Assembly (NCBI GenBank): GCA_032209605.1
Contig: JASFXZ010000005.1
Coordinates: forward strand, 23,362,905 to 23,426,904
Length of the DNA stretch: 64,000 bases
From: Mactromeris polynyma
Taxonomy: Eukaryota; Mollusca; Bivalvia; Venerida; Mactridae
Direction: 5' to 3'
Shown here: positions 26,501 through 41,500 of the stretch, in pieces
Position numbering within the stretch: the first letter of the stretch is position 1
Layout of the letters: each line of letters opens with the position of its first letter
Program-made: the position numbers and the translations under genes
The notes under the pieces: model-generated
Told to the model about the DNA's origin: nothing
What the model saw: only the letters and a program-made list of their open reading frames with translations
The model's database searches: none

Positions 26501-29500
26501 TTACTGCTATATGTGTACACAGATACATGTGATGTGCTTAATGTTGGTGCTGAATTTGAACTCAATAATGATGCTGGTAATGCAGATCATGAAGAGATTT
26601 TTCACCTGGACTTAAGTGACATCCATTCTGACTCAAATTTGAACTCGAGTAATAAGAGAATGTCTGCATATCAAGTGGTGATGCAGGAGAAGGAGAAGAC
26701 TAAGCAGTCTGTTAACAGTAAACAGGATAAGAATGCCAGTGATAATGAAAGAAATCCTGTTAAGCTGCTGATTGATGTTGCCAAAAAATGGGGAGTTAAG
26801 GGGCTGGCTAAAAAGTAAGTGCTCCATATATACACTGCCCTCCAAAAGTTCCTGTACACTTCGACAATTCCAATTGTATTTTCATATTTGTGTCACATGC
26901 AATAAATTGAAAATGCTTTTTGACACAGCAATAACTTTATGTAGAAGTATTTATAAATTTGTACTGAAACAAATTATCTTATTTTTTGTGTCAGATCATT
27001 TACACATACAAATGTTTATTTCGGATGATGGCCAATTGATGCTGCTGCTGAGATGTGCAAATTGTTAGTTCTTAACTATCCATCACAGAAGTGGAATGAA
27101 TAATTTTACTTCATGGTCATACATGTCTTATTTGAAATTCTGCGTAAAAAAGGCATGAAATTCAAAATATTGATGTGTAAAGAAATTTTTGGATGGCAGT
27201 GTATGTGTGAAGTTAGCTCTGCTAGACTATTGTTTATATGTAGGCAAATATAAATAATAAAAATTGCCAGTATTGTTTCAAAATAGCAATTTTTATATTA
27301 AAATTAATAACTCAAATTGATCAAATAACTCACTTATACAATCTGAAGCTAGTGTCAGTATAAAGCTGCAGTAGCAATAGTAGCAGTAACAGTCATATGG
27401 TTGCTTGACTGCCGGTACACCAGCAGTAAAATAAATCTGTCTATAGTATTAGTAGCTAATATAAAAGAATCTCACATAGCCATTTTTATGTACAATGCAC
27501 CTGTATTTAACAGACACATGATTTAAGCAGCCATATTAGATGTATGCCTGGACTGTTTGCTTACGACAAGTTCGACTGTCCATCTGTTATTCATTAATAA
27601 CTAGATGGGATACATTTATTGAACATTATTACTACAGGTTGGGATGTGTCACATACAAGAAAGGTAGAATTTGCTCTGCTGGGAAGCCAATACCAAAACA
27701 GTCACTAAGATTTGACCGGAATAAACTGAAGTAAGTAATGATAATATATATCACAATGTAGTAGTTGAAGCATTGACTGTCCTATGCCCGTTTAGACCTG
27801 TGGTTACACAGTCGGAATTTCATTTCGAAAAAACAGCACAGCGCTTTTAAACATATTCTTAGCCCATTCAGACATGTGGTTACACAATGTAAATTATTTT
27901 GAAAAGAAACACTTAAAAGAGTAGAAAAAGAAAACTAAGTTGATGTAGTCCTTGAAATGTTGTGTATGACTATGTGATTGTCTGTTTGTTGGTAAATTAA
28001 TGTTTTTGAAACTTGTATAAAAGTGGAAGAAACTTCCAAAAAACATTTTGGGAAATCTGGGACTTGCTGGAAAGCTGATCATTATGTTGTCCTTATGAAT
28101 TAAGACATATCGGCTAAGCTATGAGTTCTGTGAGGTAGCTCAAGAGGACGAGTAGGTCGACATTTTGAAAAAGGACAGCTAAGGACAGTTCTATGAGGAC
28201 AGTAACGGACAGTTTCTTGGAGGCCAGTAACTGTTATGGACAAGTAGTTACATTGGCACAATGTTGGACAATCAAGGACAGTTCTGTGAGAAAAGTTCCA
28301 TGATGGCAGTTATATGAGACAAACGAGGAAAAGTTATTAGCATACAAGTTTTTAAGGGTTGCAGGAGATGACTGAATGTTGATTAAAGTTCATGGTGCTA
28401 CGCTGTTTTCACAAGCTATTTGAAGGGATTGAAGGGCAAACTTTTCCCCAACTCATTAATTATCACAAGTAAATGTTATTTTTCCACTTATATAAGGAAA
28501 CGGAAATGTCATGTTCCATTATAACATTCATTGCTGTTAACCAACAATTACCATGCTTCAAGGTATTTCTGGAATCAATCTTGGTATATGACACGGAACA
28601 GCTGCAGTGTTTTTTTTATGAGGATTTTGGGTTTACCCCGAAAAATGATTTGAGATTGGTAATTTCTAAGTAACAAGCTTGAAATTGGTTTGTCCTAGGC
28701 AATGGGCTTGCGATTGGGTTTTTTTCTCAGGCAATGCACTTGAGATTGGTTTATCTCCCGCAGATTTGTTTATCCCCTGTAATTAACTTTAGACTTGTTT
28801 ACCATGGGCTTGTAATTAGTTTATCCTGGGTAACAGACTTCAGATTGGCTGGTCCTGGGAATGGGACATCAAGATGGTTGATATGGTAATACAATACAAG
28901 GTTTTTATAGTCTAATGGACAATCAGTTACTCTTCACAAACCAAATATTTACTTCTACTAGTGTATTCACAAGCTGACACACTGTTGATATATCTAATGG
29001 AAAGAGTGTCAAATTCAAAATTAGTATATCCATTATTTGGTACAGAAATACTATTATCTATTAGTCAATATTTGGTTTACAACCATTCTCAAACAAATCA
29101 AAACTATACATGGCCAAAATAACACAATTTGAGCAAAATCCACTAAAATATCTACCAGCCAAGATCTCCCAAAGTATGGTTCATGACACCATAATGATAT
29201 TGTCATATTACTTTACAGAGACTCAAAATGGCAGTTTTATGATGTGTGTATTAAGTCAGAAGATGAAGTGATTTACCAGTGTCATAAATGTGTCCTCGTT
29301 GCCAGATTAGAATATTTTCATAGTATGCTTGCTACAGGCTGGATGGAGGTAGGCATTCTAGTTCTTTTTATCAAATGTTTGTTGCTGTTTTTGCAGAGCT
29401 AGGAATCAAACAGTGGTTGCTAGAGTTACGTGTCATGTTTTTCTGTGACTCTTTTTATTTTTAGCTATACAAACTAGTTTAGCAAATACATGGATGATTT

Positions 29501-32500
29501 TAATGCCCTGTGAGGATTAACTGGCAAATATGCAAGGCTTATCATAACCTCTTGAGGACAGAAGATTTTGTCTGCAAGAGATTGCCTCAAGTTCTCTCCC
29601 TTTATCCCTTTTAGAGTTATCTCCCTTTACCCCTTCTATAGTAATAGTATATGTATATCTATTGTATATAAATACATGTACTATAAAAGGGATGAAGGGA
29701 GCAAGCTCTAGAAGGGATAAAGGGAGAGAACACATGACAATCTCCTGTCGTTTTTCCAATAGTAAACCGGGTAAACTTGTGAATAAAGATCTGACATTGA
29801 GTCTGTTGCAGTAATTGTTTGGCTTATATTTTAGACATCTACAAGTACAGCTTTATCCTTACCAGTACCAGGGGATATACTGGAAATATTGTTAGATTAC
29901 CTCTACACAGACGAGTCAGAAGTTATCAATAGTAAGTACTGTGAAACTCTCCTGTACAACATCTGTTTGGGTGATGCAAAGTTTGGCTGTTGACAAGAGG
30001 TTGCTGCTCTTTAGAGGTTGAATTAGTAGTAGATTTTTGGACCAAGTATTATAGATTGCACAATAAATTTTTTTATGTCAAATTTGGGGCCAATATTGGG
30101 CCCCATTCCCCAAAGAAGAAAGTATATATATTCCCCTACTTAGAAAGAAAATTCCCCTTCAGTAAAATTATTTGAAATTATTTAAATTTTGAACCTTATT
30201 ATTATCTCAATTTGGTGATTTATGATGCAAGTTTCTTTTTAAATGTATTGAGTATAAATATTATATACATAAAGTAACATTTGATGTTTTGTTGCATAAA
30301 TGAATTCACTGATTGGTTAAACTTGTTCAGATATTATAAAATCAATAAAAGTAAATAATTCAACCAATATCGCAGTATTACATACATTTATGAATATCAC
30401 AATGTATTTCGTAAGCCAAAAGGAGTACAGGACATCTGCATCAAACTGGCTTATAATCGTACCGCATTCTGCCATCTTGTTGTCAACAACTCGTCCTGCA
30501 TTTATTTCTATGTCTGACTTTTAATTATGCGTTCACTACTTCTTTGAAATTAATTCAATCAGAATTGGAAGATTCTCTCCCCTTGGACATTAATGACTGA
30601 CATAAGAACAAACACTAGTCGTAATTAGAGCCAACTACAGCTATTAATTAATGTTAATCATGTCATAATAGGTGTGGGAATAACAACACATTGTATGCTT
30701 CCAGTCATGATATGCTGTTCACGCATCACCTGTGCCTGTTTACCACACTTTATGGCAAAATATATAAAATGCGTCATTAAACTTCAAACAAGGCAGATCT
30801 GTAGTCCAGTGGTAACGCGCTGGACTAGTAATCCATGGATCGCAGGTTCGATTCCCAGCTCCATCACTGACAGTACTAACAGTCTTTCGGAATAGACTTT
30901 AAAAACCGAGGTCCCGTGTATGATGCTTTCATCGAGCACGTAAAAGAACCAGGGGTGCTTTTGGAACTGGGGCATCTCCTGTATCATGCGCTATCTAAAA
31001 TGATTAAACATTTTTCCGGAGGCTTCGCCCATATGGGAAACGAGTGGCGATGATAAATAAACGCAAATACTAACAAACAAGGCAGGGTGAATTAGTGTCG
31101 GTTAGCAGTTTCAAATGCCATTTAAGGAATTGTCATTCTTGGGGGGAATTTTCTTTCAAACTGCAGGGGAGAAACTTTATATGTCGCTAAATGTAGTGAG
31201 TCACTCAAGCGGGATGTCAATCCGGGAGGTTATACTGTGAGACAAACATCTAAATATGTTTGCTTAGTTGTCTCAGACCTGTATAACTAATAAAATTATG
31301 GTACATACCAGTATATATCAGTTTAGTCATATACACTGCATGACCATATATAGTAACGGGCAATTGGCTTGAGGAGCAGTCTGCTATTTCAGTAAAAAAA
31401 GACCAGCCTATGTATGCTCAACTTGAGTCTTCTTGCATCTGGCCTGTATATGTTATATGATAAAACTGGTCGATGTAATCAATATTACGTTTCGAAAATA
31501 CAAATCTATGTATGTGACTATATACTTTTATATATATTTAAAGCCATTAAAAATGCAACAAAAATGTTCACAAAGGTAAAGTGATATTACAAAGGAGAAT
31601 ATAACAAATAAGTTTATCTCACAAGTATAATTTCCTAAAATTAATATTGAAATTAATAATGATTGATCTTTGATGTCATACCATGCTGGGCCGAACTTGT
31701 TGGATCCAACCATAGTCTTGTTATCATCGCATTTCTAAAATGTATGTCACATCATTTATCACTTTGCTTTGTTGAGAATATATATCTTCAAGTAAGAATG
31801 TTTCATCAGTACTGACTTTGTCGATAATAATTTTGTGCTAATATAAATGCCTGACTTTTCACTTTTGTGTAAATGTCACAGGTCATTTATTGTTAACTTA
31901 GAATTCATTAACAATATGTCTGCATGTAGTTAGAATTAACACCAAGGCAATGTTACCACATCCTTAAGTGTGTTTCATATACAACTTTAAGATCATTTGA
32001 GGGGAATTAGAGGTCACTCAGAGGAGGTAAAGGTCATTTAGGAGGAGAGGTCGTTCAGGGAAAGAGGTCATTTAGTGGAGAGAGATATCACTAAGGGGAA
32101 GGTCAGTAAGGGAAAGGAGAGATCTCTAAGGGCAGGAGAGGTCATTCTAGGGAGGAAGAGGTCATAGTGGGAAGGAATGGTCTCTGAGGGGAGCTAGAGA
32201 AAGGTCAGTTTCTTTTCCTGGAAGATTTTCTATGGCAAGATGGATTAAATATAAAAATTAGGGATGTCAGCAGTAACTGGTTAACCGTATAAACGTCCAA
32301 TTATTGGTTAGTAAAGCATCAACTTATTTCAATCCACATTCACATAAGCGAATCATTAAAAATGCACACTCGATTATGTATATATATATCGTATGTATCA
32401 TTTGTGTGGTCAGTTTCATTTAATGATAAATGTTGGTGTTCTGGTGTGGTTAACCGATTAACTGTCTGATAGAATTTTTGGTTAACCGGTTGGAAAAACA

Positions 32501-35500
32501 ATTGAATATTCCCATTCATAATAAAATTATTCATCTGTGAATGTATTTCCAGGTACACAGAATGTTGAGTTATTATGTAACATACTGGTAGTGGCTGATC
32601 AGATGTTGGTTACAAGATTGAAGGAGATTTGTGAGGTGGCTATTGCTGTTCTAGGTAAGAGTACGTCGGTATTAGCAGGCTGTCAAGTGGGCCCTACTCT
32701 TCCTCCATTTCCTCCTTTTCCCTAATTTTAACTTGCTCCCTACTTTCTCTTAAAAGAGCCCCACTTACTCTACTTTTTTAAAGTCTGAGGCATTGACTCA
32801 AAATATTTATTTCTCTCGCATGAAGCTCAGAGGGCTTATCATGGGGAATGGACAGTGTGGTGAAATTTCACCATTTTTGATATTCTAAAGGTAAGGAATC
32901 ATCCCTACTATCCCTACTTTTAGGCAATAAAATCCCTACTTTTCCCCTACTTTTTAAAAAAAATTGCCCTACTTTATCCCTTTCTTTTTGACAAGTGGTG
33001 AGTTGACAGCCTGTTGAAGGTAAAATTCCTTCACCTTTGTATTTCAAGTGGCCACCCTCTATGGAAAGGTATGAAACTTAATATAGATATTTTTTGACAA
33101 ATGACACAGAGTGAAAAAAAGCACCAAGTGATTGTTAATGTTATTGAAATTAGTGATATAACCAGTATCAGATCACTCTCCCATAGTCGTGTTATTTTGG
33201 TTAACTAAACCCTTCAGTTTATTCAAACATGGAAAACTGTACTCGGAACATCTTGCAATGCGTATAATTTGTGTAAAGGCTACATCAAGTATGTCTTATG
33301 ATATTACTAATCCTGTGTGACCGTTCATATTGTCAACATTCGAGAAAATACTATCACCGAGGCTTTGAATAATCTCAATGCCATAAAATAATGCAAAGAC
33401 CCAGAGAACAAAATCATACAAATATTGCCATAGCAACAAAATCCAAATTATCCAAATTTCAAATATTATAAGTAACTCTGCTATAAATGGCACAAGTCAG
33501 TAGTTTTTTTGTAATATTTACATGTTGTGATTCCATTAATTGCATCATCACATTTAGCGAGGTAATCTTCCATGTCCAAAATCAACATGATGCTAGTATT
33601 GATTGCTCATTTTCTGAAGTAACATTTGATGACAATTGTTCAGATTTATGTCCGTGAAGGGACGGTAGATATGTGTCATAAACTAATCAACTGGTAATCA
33701 TTGACAAGTAAGGTCAGATATACTTCATGCTTTCGTATCGTGATTGTGAATAAGTAGTAATGATATAACATATTGCATTTTAGCTGTTAACACCTCAAAT
33801 GATGAGATTAACAATGACAAAAGTTTTTACTTTTGAGTACTTGAATATCAGTTCTACTTTATGATAATGGGTCAAATGATCAAGTACCCAGGTACATGGG
33901 TAATTGTTACAATCCCAGCTCTATTTACATAGGCAAAATATTTTAAAGAGTTAAAACAGAGAGCATGTCCGACATTCGTTTTGCTTTAATTTTCAGTAAC
34001 ATTGAAGAATGTTGGGGAGCTACTGGAATTTTCCACCGTGTACAATGCTAGTCAGCTGCGAGGAACATGTCAGCAGTTTATCGCAGTCAATTTATCAGCT
34101 CTCCTTGAAGGGAGGTAAGCAAGGTCATTTTCTGCCGTTCCTCTTCGGGTATGTCGTGCGGAATTAAAACTGATAATTATCACATGTAAGATGAGTTAGC
34201 TGCATAAGCATATGAAAGGAATTTATGACAATATTAGTTTGAAATCATGTGTTAGAAGTTGGTGCTGGAGGTTCGATGTACCAATTTATGATATTCATTT
34301 TAGCTAGGAATGAACATGAGCATTGAGATTAGTCTCAAGATTTTAACATTCAGACAAATTTGCTATAAAAACAAAATTTGCTGTATAAGTAGTAAAGTTC
34401 ATATCAGCTTTTGTTGTTCTCTTTGTTCACAGAAGTACATTTTTATATACTTTGCTATTAAACAATAATAATTCATATTTTCAATGATTCACTAACATTT
34501 CTGTTTGCAATCATTTGAAATTGCCAAGTTGCAAACTTTTAGATGGACAAAAATAGCCACTGATACACTATACAAGGAAAAGTAGAAATTATGTTCAAGT
34601 TAAGTTGAATTTGTATAAAACTATGATTTTTTAATACATATTATTTCCAGGTATTTAGATGTTCTGAGTGATGATGTTATTGAAGACCTATCCAAGTATT
34701 ACAAAGACGTGGTATGTATAACAGTTTGTCAGAGTGTCTGATGATAGGTCCCTGAATGAACTTGAGCTTGGATTTTCTTTTAAGGAATAGAAATATAAAG
34801 ATACAACAGTCGGACTTCGTTCATTTGAATTCATTGGGTCCAAATTTTCTTTAGAATAATACATAGTTTCGAATAGTCCATTTCAATTTGACCTCCCTAA
34901 GAAGATACATCAGGACCTGGTATTTATTTTTAGATGATACCAAGTATTTGGATAGAACGAGGTCTGACTGTGTTTATCATTGCATATGATTAACATATAA
35001 CATGGGGTATCACACTGTGTCACACAAGGTTTCTACAAAGAGATACTTACTGTAGCAGATTTATCTCCTGGATATCCACTTACCTGTAATCACTGTGGCT
35101 ACCTTCTATGGAATAGTATGGCATTTATTGTCTAAACTGTAAGATATTTATTAACAAACAACTGAGTGAGGGAAGAAAATCTGTTTATTTTTATTGAAAT
35201 TATTCATATTTAAATAAGTGATATAGCCAATGTGAGCAACAGATCATTGAAGGTTCCCATAGTCTTGTGATTTTGCCAGTAATACATGTACATTGTACAG
35301 TTTTTTTCAAACATTTTAAAAAACTTGCCATATTAAAGATTACAATTAAAAAGTACATGAATCAAAGCTGCATTTATCTAGCTACATGGTCACATTTTAG
35401 TTGTTCTCGTATCATTTTAAGATTCCAAACATGTCAAGGCGTTTGATCACACCTTACGATGAAGGCCCTGATAAAGCATATTTGGAATTCTTGGCTTCTC

Positions 35501-38500
35501 AGTCGAATGAAGATTCTGAAAATCCTGTCACCGGGGCCGTGTTTGAACAGAAAAAGAGTAAATCCAAGAAAAAGCGAAATAGGACTAAGAGTTCGACAGA
35601 TGAACAAGAGAAGGTACCTGAAAGGGGCCAAAGAAGGGTCTCTGAGAGACAATTATCCATCAGCTCAGATGTTAGCATTAAGTCAGACGGAGAAACAGCA
35701 GATGTGAGGGAACTGAGCATAGACTGCAGTAATCCTGCCCAAGTAAGTTTCTATAATATATGTATGAAAGAATTGTTTCACTCAATTTTTGTGTAATTGT
35801 GTAATAATGATGATGATGGTGATGATGTCGTCGGTGGAGATAATGTCGTTGATGATAAGATTGTTAATGATGATAGTAATGTGGTAGATGATGATTTTGT
35901 CAATGATAATGATGATAATGAAGAAGATGACCTTGATAATGATGTTGATGATGATGAGGCTGATAATTTGATGACGATGATGGTGATGATGTCATTGCTG
36001 TTGATAATGATGGTAATGAAGATGATGTCCTTGATAATGATGTTGGTGTTGATGATGATGATGTTATTTGATGATATGAAATGTTACCTCTGTATACCAT
36101 ATTTGTACAAGATAATAATAAAAATTATGTGCATGTAGTTAAAACTTAAATAAATATGCATTATCACAGAATACATTTATAACGTATTTCTCTGTATGTG
36201 TCGAAAAAAGACGTTTTTATTATCATAAAAATAAACTTGTTTTTTACTAGTTTTGTCTGTTAGTAATATGATTAAACAAGATTGTTTAAACGGTTATACA
36301 TGACAGTGGTTCTTATTTATGATGTTTTAGATTATGTAACAACAATACTGACTGAAGCCCATTAAAAAAATTATGTTCAGAATAGCAAGATACATCTTTA
36401 AATATTTCAAATTGTAAGCTACTTGTTATATCACTCACCTTAAAACATCCAGAGTCAAGTATTTACCTTGCTTTATTTCCATATTGTAATAGTTTATGTC
36501 TGTCTGTTGCTTAATTGCTTGATTTTCATAATACATTTGTACATTAAAGTCATATATATATAACAATTTGAGCTATAATAATGTATACATTTTTAAAATT
36601 TTATTTTAACTGGATTTGTGATCTAAATACAATTTCTTGACAATATCACTCAATAAACTGCCAAGTTATTGCTATCTTACAGTAAATAAAGTCCGCATTC
36701 TATGCAGTTGTGTAAAATGTCCTAGACTTCAGATTTGAGAAAAGTTTATTACTTATTTAATTAACTTGCGCTATTGATAATTTCTATTTTTAGATATTGG
36801 AACTATATTTAGAAAGTGATATTTATTTTTAGTCTCAACTTTTTGCGTACATGTACTATATCTTACGTACATGTACTATATCTTACGCTCAACCATTCAT
36901 TATATTGGTTATTGATTATTGGGTTATAAAGGGAGGTTACTGCTAGCATTTGTGTGATAAATAATAACATTTGATTGTTATTCATGTAAAATGGCTTTGA
37001 CATAGAAAAAAATAGTGAATTATTGCGTGATATTATTTTTTGTTGATTCTGTTGTTAGTGTCATAATGTAAGAACTAGTTTTCAATTTTCATTCAACATG
37101 ACAGTAATATTGGTATACATTATGCAACTTTTAAAACTGGTCACAGATAATTTGGTAATGATTCATATAATGACGGAGGAAGCCTTCTTCAAGCTTTGAT
37201 TTTTCAAAGTCGTAGAATTATCATTCTACACAAGTAAAGTAATTTTTTAGTGTTTGTACAGTATTGTACAGAACAAAAATGATATTTAGATTTTTGTGTG
37301 TAAAATCATTTTAAATTTGGATCTCTGAGTGAGAGTCTTACTATTTCCAGCTGATATACTCTTTTTAGGACAAAAAATGCAAAATAAAAGGTTTCAGCTA
37401 TTGTAGAATTGGTTAACTGTGAAGAGTTGTAAGGGAATCCTCTGAATTATGAAGATTTCATCTGAGCCCAAAAGATGTAAATAAAATAGGAGTTGAACAT
37501 TCATAATCATTGAAATGACGAGTTGCACCATTTATCATGACTGGTCTAGTCTTTTGAAATACCCTATGCTAATCACTTAGCATATCTACTTCTACTTTTA
37601 TTTAATGCAGAGTAGGATTTGTAGACATGTTTTAAACACAGGAGATTGTCATGAGTTATCTACCTTTTTATACCCTATCTATAGTACACTAATTATACAT
37701 GTATATTTGGACAAAAAACTGTAAAATTGAAGTTGTCGCTTTCATGCAAAAGTGGTAACTCTGTTAAAGAGAGACTAAGATGTTACAGAGAACGTCACAT
37801 ACACAAAACAATGCACCCCACAGATGCCAAGGAAACTTCAACTAAGAAAACATTGAGGATTTAGGAGGTGTAGGGGCAAATATTTATGGGAATAGGGAAG
37901 TAAGGGATATGTCTGGGTGACATCAAAAAGAACCATGGAGAACCCAAGGGGACAACAAAGGGGGTAACGGTTTGATTGGACGAAATACACCAAGTTAAGT
38001 GAGCCAGTGGCAAAGGGCCAACATTGGGTAGGGGAAAGAACATGAATACTGTATCAAGTAAAGGAACTGCATGTGGGGACAGAGGAACTTAACATTCATC
38101 TAAAAACCTAGTTAGAAATAATAACCACACAGCAATTTACATCCTTTCAAACTGTCAGTAAAAGTAGTGGGGATTTTAATCATTTAAACACATTTAGCCG
38201 CTAGATGATCATTGATTTCCAACATACAAACTTTAATTGACTAAGTAGGTGTGACTTTTCTGGAGAAACAGACAAAGTTCTCAATTTTTAGCTACACCCT
38301 GGTCAGCTGGCCCCCTCCAACCAGCACACTGTACTTCCTGACACAGTTAAGGGGTGTTAAGGTTTCCTCTGATTTCCCCTTGATGTTGTATTGGATATAC
38401 TATACACATGATTTTTTATCATGAATTTAATTGCTTTGACTCATTAATTGTTTCAGGATCAACTGTCCCCTAAAAGTCCTAGTACATGGCATAGTATGAA

Positions 38501-41500
38501 GTCACCAACACAGCTGAAAGCTCCAAAGTCACCTGACGTGAGTTCTTTATGGTCACACCCTGCAGAGTCCAGTCAGCTGAATGGTGTAGCCATCACAAAC
38601 AGCCCCAGTCTGCGAGAGATTATGAATGAGGAATCAACTAGAGCCACACCCAAGAAGTCTGGACAAAGGTATGCTGGTTATCATGACCCTGTAATGTTTT
38701 GGAAGACCAAATGTTTAAGTGATTGGAATCAGGCAGCTGTCTCTGCATCATGTTGTCCACATAAGAGCTTTTTTCACTATTACCATGAGTCGTTAATTTT
38801 AGTGAAAAATTAAGTAAAATGTAGCAAGCATGTCCATTAAGTAAAAACAAATTTCAATGTACATACAGGCTACATCAGCGAGCTTAAGATTTCATGAGAA
38901 AACTATTAACAAGCACTTATGAACAAAGAGCTAAAATATGATCAAAGAATTTGATGACATCCTTATTTGGGGAATCTGTGTCCTATAGACACCCTATAGA
39001 CACATCTAGTTTTATGCCAAAATTTAGGTTTAATTCAGGCGTAATTTGGGACAAAACAAAAATCATATCAATCTGTATAATAGCCCCAGTCGATTTATTC
39101 AATGTCTAGGCATTTGAATGATTATGAACTCCTATAATCGGAGGGAAAGGAGAATGATAGAAAATTGATATAGAGGTTTAAAAGATCAGAAATTATTATT
39201 ATTTATTTGCTGTAACAAAAATAATGTTGATGAAAATCTAATATTCCCATGTATTTATGATTATAGTCAGAAAGGTGGGAAGGTTTCATGGAAAGAAATT
39301 AAGAAACAACAACAGACTGGACTACAGCGAGGACAACAACAAGATCAACACAAAGGTCACTCTGCAAAAACCAGTACTTTGAGTGGTTCCATTGTCAGCG
39401 AGGGTAAACCTGAGACTCAAACCAAAGCTAGTGTCAATGAGAAGGGAGCTTGTCCGTGGTAAGAGTACATTTTGTTGAATTTTCTGCTTATTGCTAGAAC
39501 TTATTAATACTTTAAAACATCAATAATAAGACCACCCTTGTGACCCTTGACCACTGGTCTGAATATTGAGGTGGTCTGAATATTGAGGTGGTCTGAATAT
39601 TGAGATTTAATAAACTGCAAAACAGTGAAAATGAACTTGGAAATGTGTTCTTAATTTCAATGTGGTCTTATTATTGAGGTGGTCTTTAAGTGAGGTTTTA
39701 CTGTACAAGTTAAAGTCTAAGTTTATATAATTTTTTTTTTGGTATTAATTATGGATTATGAGAATGATAATGTTGATTGTGTCTCTATGACACATGTCAT
39801 TATGGGGTGTTGTAAATATTAAAAGCAACTTGCTAAATGCTACATGTACCTAGCATTATTTTGTCATCTTAATCCATTTAAATTTGCCTATTATCGTATA
39901 TAGGGGATCAATGAACAAGATGGTGAGTTCATTTAGAAGTTTAATGGTCGAGGAAGAAAAAGTGAAAGGTGACAAAAACACATCTAGAACCGTTCCCATA
40001 GTAACCAGACCAAAGTTATCAGGTTCCAGTAAGACGGAGGAAGGGAGACAATCTATACAGCAAAATAAAGTTGTCAGGTAGTGTATTACTAAACATTCCA
40101 ATTATCTTGTATTATAATAAGTGAAATTATGTGATTGTTTCTGGTATTATGTATGATGATATATTAAAAGCCTTTTCTGAGATCTTGTATTGTGATTTAG
40201 CTACAATAGATTGTGATGTTGTATTTGTTGCACTGAGGTCTAATGTAATATTTTGTCTACTTCTAATTTGTTAATTGCATTTCTGAAAGAATTCTAAATG
40301 GAACATACAGTCGAGCACCTTCTATCTGAATACTTGGTATCATCCATAATAAATACAATGTATCGGGTCCCGACGTTTCTTCTTAGGCATGTCAAATTTA
40401 AATGGGCTATTCAAAACTATGTATTATTCAAAACAAAATTTCGGACCAGATGAATTAAAATGAATGATGTCGGACTGTTTATCAAACTATTCATTTCACT
40501 CATTTTCCAATGCTGGAATGATCTGAGGTAAGAATGATCTCAGGTAAGCATTATCTCAGGTGAGCATTATCTCAGGTGGGCATTATCTCAGGTGAGCATT
40601 ATCTCAGGTGAGCATTAGCTCAGGTGGGCATTATCTCAGGTGAGCATTATCTCAGGTGAGCATTAGCTCAGGTGAGCATTATCTCAGGTGAGCATTATCT
40701 CAGGTGAGCATTATCTCAGGTGAGCATTAGCTCAGGTGGGCATTATCTCAGGTGAGCATTATCTCAGGTGAGCATTATCTCAGGTGAGCATTAGCTCAGG
40801 TGAGCATTATCTCAGGTGGGCATTATCTCAGGTGAGCATTATCTCAGGTGAGCATTATCTCAGGTGGGCATTATCTCAGGTGAGCATTATCTCAGGTGAG
40901 CATTAGCTCAGGTGAGCATTAGCTCAAGTTAGAATGGTCTTAAGTAAGAATGTTCTGAGGTTGGAACGCTCTTACGTTAGTCATAGCATAGATCACAACC
41001 TTTCAGTTTGTTCAGGAGATGCATTTGTGAAAACATCTACAGTAATACTTTAAAGTTTGTCAATCGTTATTGTAGTTGGGGTTTGCCACAGAATAACAAA
41101 AAGTCATCAAACTCTAAGACAACAAAATCATCTCCTATCCAAATGTCAACACCAAAGAATGCTTGGAATATAGAACCATCGAGTCCAAGATCTCCTGACA
41201 ATGTCTGGGTACCCTCCCTGAGTGCCCAGAGCCCATCAGATACTGTCTACAAGTTCTTGGACATTGTGAAAGATGAGCAACAGAAGACTGATGTGCTGAC
41301 AAAAATCATCAATAAACCTCTACATCTGATCCAGGTTTGTTTTTTTATCCATCAGTTTGTTTTATTTTATGATTGGAATATTCTACTTTTGCATAAGTTG
41401 CAGGGCATTTTTCAGTGCAGCCGTACTAACATACTTTGCTACTTGCATGTCAGTGTTGTGTAAACCAATCAAATCTTACGATAGCCACGATAGCCACTAA

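Noticed and set aside
26633..26859. Minus-strand frames over IBTK exon 12
   Set aside because: Shadows of the sense BTB1 exon, whose protein matches IBTK.
30790..30870. tRNA gene (AGT anticodon)
   Set aside because: It is part of a longer SINE with its own target duplication; the anticodon stem is mismatched.
35797..36138. Asp-rich 113-codon frame
   Set aside because: Low-complexity GAT microsatellite in an IBTK intron, right after a consensus donor.
40513..40981. CRISPR or coding repeat
   Set aside because: 16-bp units are contiguous without spacers, and the frames contain stops; it is a minisatellite.
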